A DNA stretch of 64,000 nucleotides, from NCBI GenBank assembly GCA_933228675.1, contig OW121740.1, forward strand, positions 4,508,001 to 4,572,000, in the 5' to 3' direction. The notes beneath the pieces were generated by a model. That model was not told the origin of the DNA. It did no database searches and saw nothing but the letters and a program-made list of their open reading frames with translations. This DNA is from Stomorhina lunata. Taxonomy: Eukaryota > Arthropoda > Insecta > Diptera > Rhiniidae. Shown here piece by piece: positions 60,225 to 64,000 of this stretch (the first letter of the stretch is position 1; each line of letters begins with the position of its first letter). The position numbers and the translations under genes were made by a program.

Positions 60225-60355
60225 CAATTTATTACAATTATTTATTATTGTAATAAATAGTTTTTTGATAAAATCAGAAAAATTTTGGTGGGGAAACCTT
60301 TACTCGACGTGTTTCGATGGTTGGTTTAGCTTCCGGAAGAGATGGTCTAAACAAA
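60225..60355 (-). mobile_element. Rearranged relative of the 10.5-kb hammerhead element
   Basis: The minus strand of 60305-60330 reads CTAAACCAACCATCGAAACA then CGTCGAG, matching the 3' half of the motif at 10564-10590, and continues with a similar downstream tail to about 60225. The plus strand of 60333-60352 reads CCGGAAGAGATGGTCTAAAC, matching 10551-10570 with three differences, the 5' half. The halves are therefore joined head to head in opposite directions, so no working hammerhead is possible here. It looks like a junction between two inverted copies. Confidence 0.6.
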
Positions 60356-60359
60356 AATT

Positions 60360-62450
60360 TATATTATAAAAAAAGTGTTTCTGAAATATAAATTTGTTGC
60401 CGAATTAAGATTTTTTTATCTACTTCAAAAAAAAATAAACAGTTTTCGAGTAAGGCGAATATTTATTGCGCAGCCGCCTCTATTGTTTATAAGGCTTTGT
60501 TGGTAACTATATAACCAATACAACTAAGACCAACTCAAGTAGAGGTACAAAGGGATTAGAAACAATTGTAGTAGTACACACGGACCCTACTGGTATCTTC
60601 AAAAGCCATAGATCCCAGGTACAGATGTTGTAGTACACAGGGATACTAGTGGCCAAAGGTCCCAGGCATGGTAGTGACTAGTGACTAACCACCCAAAATT
60701 ATAATTTTTTCTTAAATTTGTTTAATTTTAAGATTAAAGTTATAAATAAAAGAATTAAAAGAAAAAAAAATAATGTGTCCTTTTTACTATCCTGGACTGG
60801 CTGAATTTACCCTGGCAAAGTATATTATAAAACATTCCAGATTTGATCATTTAATTTATCATATGAAAAATTTCATAAATTTCTAATAACTCTTAAGATA
60901 TTTCTTTAAATTAAATTTTATGTAATAAAACCCGTATGTAAACTTAACAACATTTTTGTCTTTATGACAACCAACAATTAAGTCCTAATAACTCTAATAA
61001 TCTCTAATTTAAATTTATCCTTAAATGACTAAAACTTATAAATTTTTTCTATAATATGTATTTGTATGTAAAGATAATTTTTGTTTTGTATAAATTGTTA
61101 TTACACAAAAAGATGTTACTACTTGAGACTTGATTACATGACACATGTTATTTAATGACTTTGAATTTATGTAATTTATTTTGACACTTGTCAATATTAT
61201 AACATACACACGATTACTTACACTTAAGCACACACACTTACACATAACAAGAAATATTAAATAATAAAGACGTAAAACCATGTAAAGTTTTATATATAAA
61301 GATATGAATAAATTAGAGATGAAAAAACAACATCCTAATTTTTTTTTTTTTTTTTTGCTTAATATTTTTATAGCAATTCATTTTTATTCGCAAAATCTTG
61401 TATAAGCAGACACTTTTGTCACATTAATCTTTATGGTGATAAAGTCTTAATCAAGTTGTATATGTTGAGGTATAGGTTTATGTGTGTATGAGTGTCAAGG
61501 AAAATATAAAAAATAAATTGAAAATATTTTTCCAGTGATAAATTTATTGTTTTGATATTTTTTTACAGAATATGTAAATAAAATGATGATGGTTTTTAAA
61601 AATGAGTGTTGTTGCTAACAGATTTTGAGTGTTATTGAATTTTTGTATATCTATGAGAAAAGAAAAAAAATTTATTGCAATATAATTTGATAAGATTTTT
61701 AATTACCTTTTTGAATGTTTTTTAAAAATATTCAAAACATTTTTCCATTCTATAGGAATTCATACATGAGTGTACGTATACGACACAGAGTATACTTTCT
61801 TTAAATTACTTAAAAGGCAAAGGTGTCGTATACTTAATTTTTGTTATTCAATATAAGAAAAGAATACGTATCCGTCACAGTGAACTTTTAAGAAAAGTTA
61901 CTCTGTTAGTAACAAGTTTAATTATATCTAAATGAATGTTTTTTTCATTTAATAAACAACTTTATATTGAAACCTTTAAAATTTCTCAAACTTTATAATC
62001 AAATTTATATAGTCAAACAATTTTAATTGCAACAGCAAAGAACGTGTTTTGTTAGCCACAAATACAAACACATTTCGATTAAATAGCCCCGAAACTAACT
62101 CGTACAGAACAAAGGAATTTATCTACAAAGAGACCTAAAGGCTTCAGACTTATTGTATTCTAATTTACCAGATTACACCATAATAATCATGTGTACTTGT
62201 GTGTATTGCAGCAAAATGATGTTAAAATTATGTTTGTCGGTATTTGAAGTAAAATGAGAAACTACTATTGGGTGTCCAAGAAAGATGTAACTTACACTTA
62301 AATGAGATCATTCTGTGAAAATTATAAGTCTAATGCCAAAGGAAACATTTACTTTATATTATATAAATTCTTCTTCAAAATTGTGTTAGTTTTGAAACTA
62401 ATCTTCGGTCAGAAGTTTTAATTCTATAGGAAACTCTTGGAATGAACATT
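60360..62450. other. AT-rich DNA without a recognisable gene
   Basis: No gene. A short inverted repeat GTATACGACAC / GTGTCGTATAC lies at about 61777-61835 with a ~36-nt loop. A long T run lies near 61339-61356. Confidence 0.5.
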
Positions 62451-64000
62451 TTTTACGGAAAAATTTTAATAACTGAAGATTTTAATAATAAACAAATTCT
62501 CTATAAAAATATTTATATAACAACAAATTGTCTAAAAAATTATTTTATAAAAGAAAAAATTTAAAACCTAAAATTTTTATACAACAAAAAATGTTTTGTT
62601 GAAAAATTTATTCATAAGGAAAAATTTTGTACGGATAATTTTTGTTATAAGAACAATTTTCTATAGAAAATTTTTGTTGTAACTCAAAATTTTCTATAAA
62701 AATTTGTGTTGTAACTCAAAATTTTCTACAAAAAATTTTGTTTTAACGAAATCTTGTCTATAGAAAATTTTTGTTGTAATGAAAAATCTAAGGAAAAGTT
62801 TTCTGTAGAAAAATTTTGTTATAACGAAAAAGTTTGTATAGAAATTTCATTATAATGAAAAATTTTCTATGGACAAAACGAACAATTTTCTATCGAAAAA
62901 TTTTTTATAACGAAAACTTTTGTTTAGAAATATTATATAATAACAAAAAATTTTCTTAAAAAAAAAATTTTACAACGAATAATTTTTTATAGAAAATTTT
63001 TTTATAATAATAAAATTATATATAACAAAAAATTTTCTATAGAAAAAATTTTTTATAACAAAAAATAGAAATAGAAAATTTTGTTTATAACGAAAATTTT
63101 TCTATAGAAAACTTTTGTTAGAACGAAAAGTTTTCTATAGAAATTTTTTTTTATAATAAAACATTTTCTGTAAAAAAATTTTGCTATATCGAAAAATTTT
63201 CTATAGAAAAATTTTGTTTTAACAACAAATTTTTGAAAGAAAAATTTTGTTATAACGAAAAATTTTCTATAAAAATGTTGTATAAAGAAATACTTTCTAT
63301 AAAAAATCTTTGTTAAAACATAAGATTTTCTATAGAAAATTCTGTTATAGCGAATTCTATAGAAAAATTTTGTTATAACGAAAAATTTTGTATATAAATA
63401 TTATGTTATAAGAAAAACTTTTGTAAAAAAAAATTTTTTACAGCGAAAGTTTTTTATAACGAAAAATTTTTTATCGTAAAATTTTGTTAGCACAAAAAAT
63501 TTTCTATAAAAAAATGTTGTTATAAAAAAAAATGTAACGAAAAATTCTATAGAAAAATTTTGTTTTAAGGAAAAATTTTCTTTAGAAAAATTTGTTTGTA
63601 AGGAAAAATTTTCTATAGTTTTGTCATAACGAAAAATTTTCTACAGAAAAATTTGGTTAAAACAAAAAAATTTTCTATCGTAAAATTTTGTTGCAACAAA
63701 AAATTTAAAAAAATTTTGATGTAACAAAAAATTTTCTATAGAAAAATTATGTTGTAATGAAAAATTATTTATAGAAAATTTTTGTTATAACGAAAAATTT
63801 TCTACAGAAAAATTTTGTTATATCGAAAAATTTTCTATAGAAAAATTTTGTTATAACGAAAAATTTTCTATGGAAAAGTTTTGTTATAACGAAAAATTTT
63901 GTATGGAAAAGTTTTGTTATAACGAAAAATTTTCTATAGAAAAATTTTGTTATAACGAAAAGTTTTCTATAGAAAAATTTTGTTATAACGAAAAATTTTC
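62451..64000. repeat. 33-bp CTATAG/GTTATAAC satellite, array D, continues past the window
   Basis: Units alternate AAAAATTTTCTATAGAAAAA and TTTTGTTATAACG. The array is degenerate at its left edge and becomes almost perfect from about 63770 to the last base, so the uniform core, and probably much more of it, lies beyond the window. Same family as array B at 45.5 kb. Confidence 0.92.

Overview
This window looks like gene-free, very AT-rich DNA from an insect, most likely a higher fly (calyptrate Diptera). That assignment rests on short TACATATGTATG-type microsatellites, decayed non-LTR retrotransposon pieces of a type I associate with fly genomes, and several kinds of non-autonomous DNA transposon. 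It is inference, not a database match. I found no host protein-coding gene, functional tRNA or rRNA, and nothing bacterial. All long open frames are satellite arrays whose unit length is a multiple of three, or short chance frames in AT-rich DNA.

The dominant feature is tandem satellite DNA: about fifteen arrays covering, by adding my boundaries, roughly 25 kb. There is a 12-bp array (2632-3924). A 28-bp family built on the 20-bp palindrome AAAATTTTGATCAAAATTTT forms five arrays (17.1-18.7, 20.4-22.3, 23.4-24.8, 26.0-27.3 and 36.4-40.4 kb); the first is inverted relative to the rest. Related families of 29-33 bp with TTTTCTATAGAAAA and often GTTATAAC palindromes lie at 10.0-12.5, 41.1-42.2, 45.5-46.8, 52.4-54.6, 58.2-60.2 and 62.5-64.0 kb; the last runs off the window. 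An 18-bp family rich in TGACTCAGCA motifs lies at 30.3-32.8 kb, and a roughly 31-bp family with two alternating unit types at 48.8-51.3 kb.

Mobile elements sit between and inside the arrays. They are a 519-bp hAT-type element with a perfect 8-bp target duplication (1011-1529), two copies of one MITE family (7227-7469 and 43822-44040), a 1.65-kb CACTA-like element with ~480-bp inverted arms (13767-15411), and a ~1.3-kb TTAA-flanked element (28445-29743). There are also two decayed reverse-transcriptase pieces (about 5290-6020 and 57145-57830) and two 3'-end copies probably from the same LINE family (9720-9990, 29000-29440).

The most interesting item is a foldback element at 59015-59862. Its two ~315-bp arms look identical apart from one base in a homopolymer, and each arm encodes a hammerhead-ribozyme-like fold (59137-59205 minus, 59673-59741 plus) with core CTGATGA...GAAA and strong stems I and III. 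A second, different hammerhead-like motif lies at 10547-10592, and a broken, head-to-head inverted relative of it at 60305-60352. All lie within or next to A4T4-type satellite. Together they suggest a ribozyme-bearing retroelement lineage (Penelope-like or retrozyme-like) that inserts as inverted copies into these satellites. The folds are read by eye; self-cleavage is not shown.
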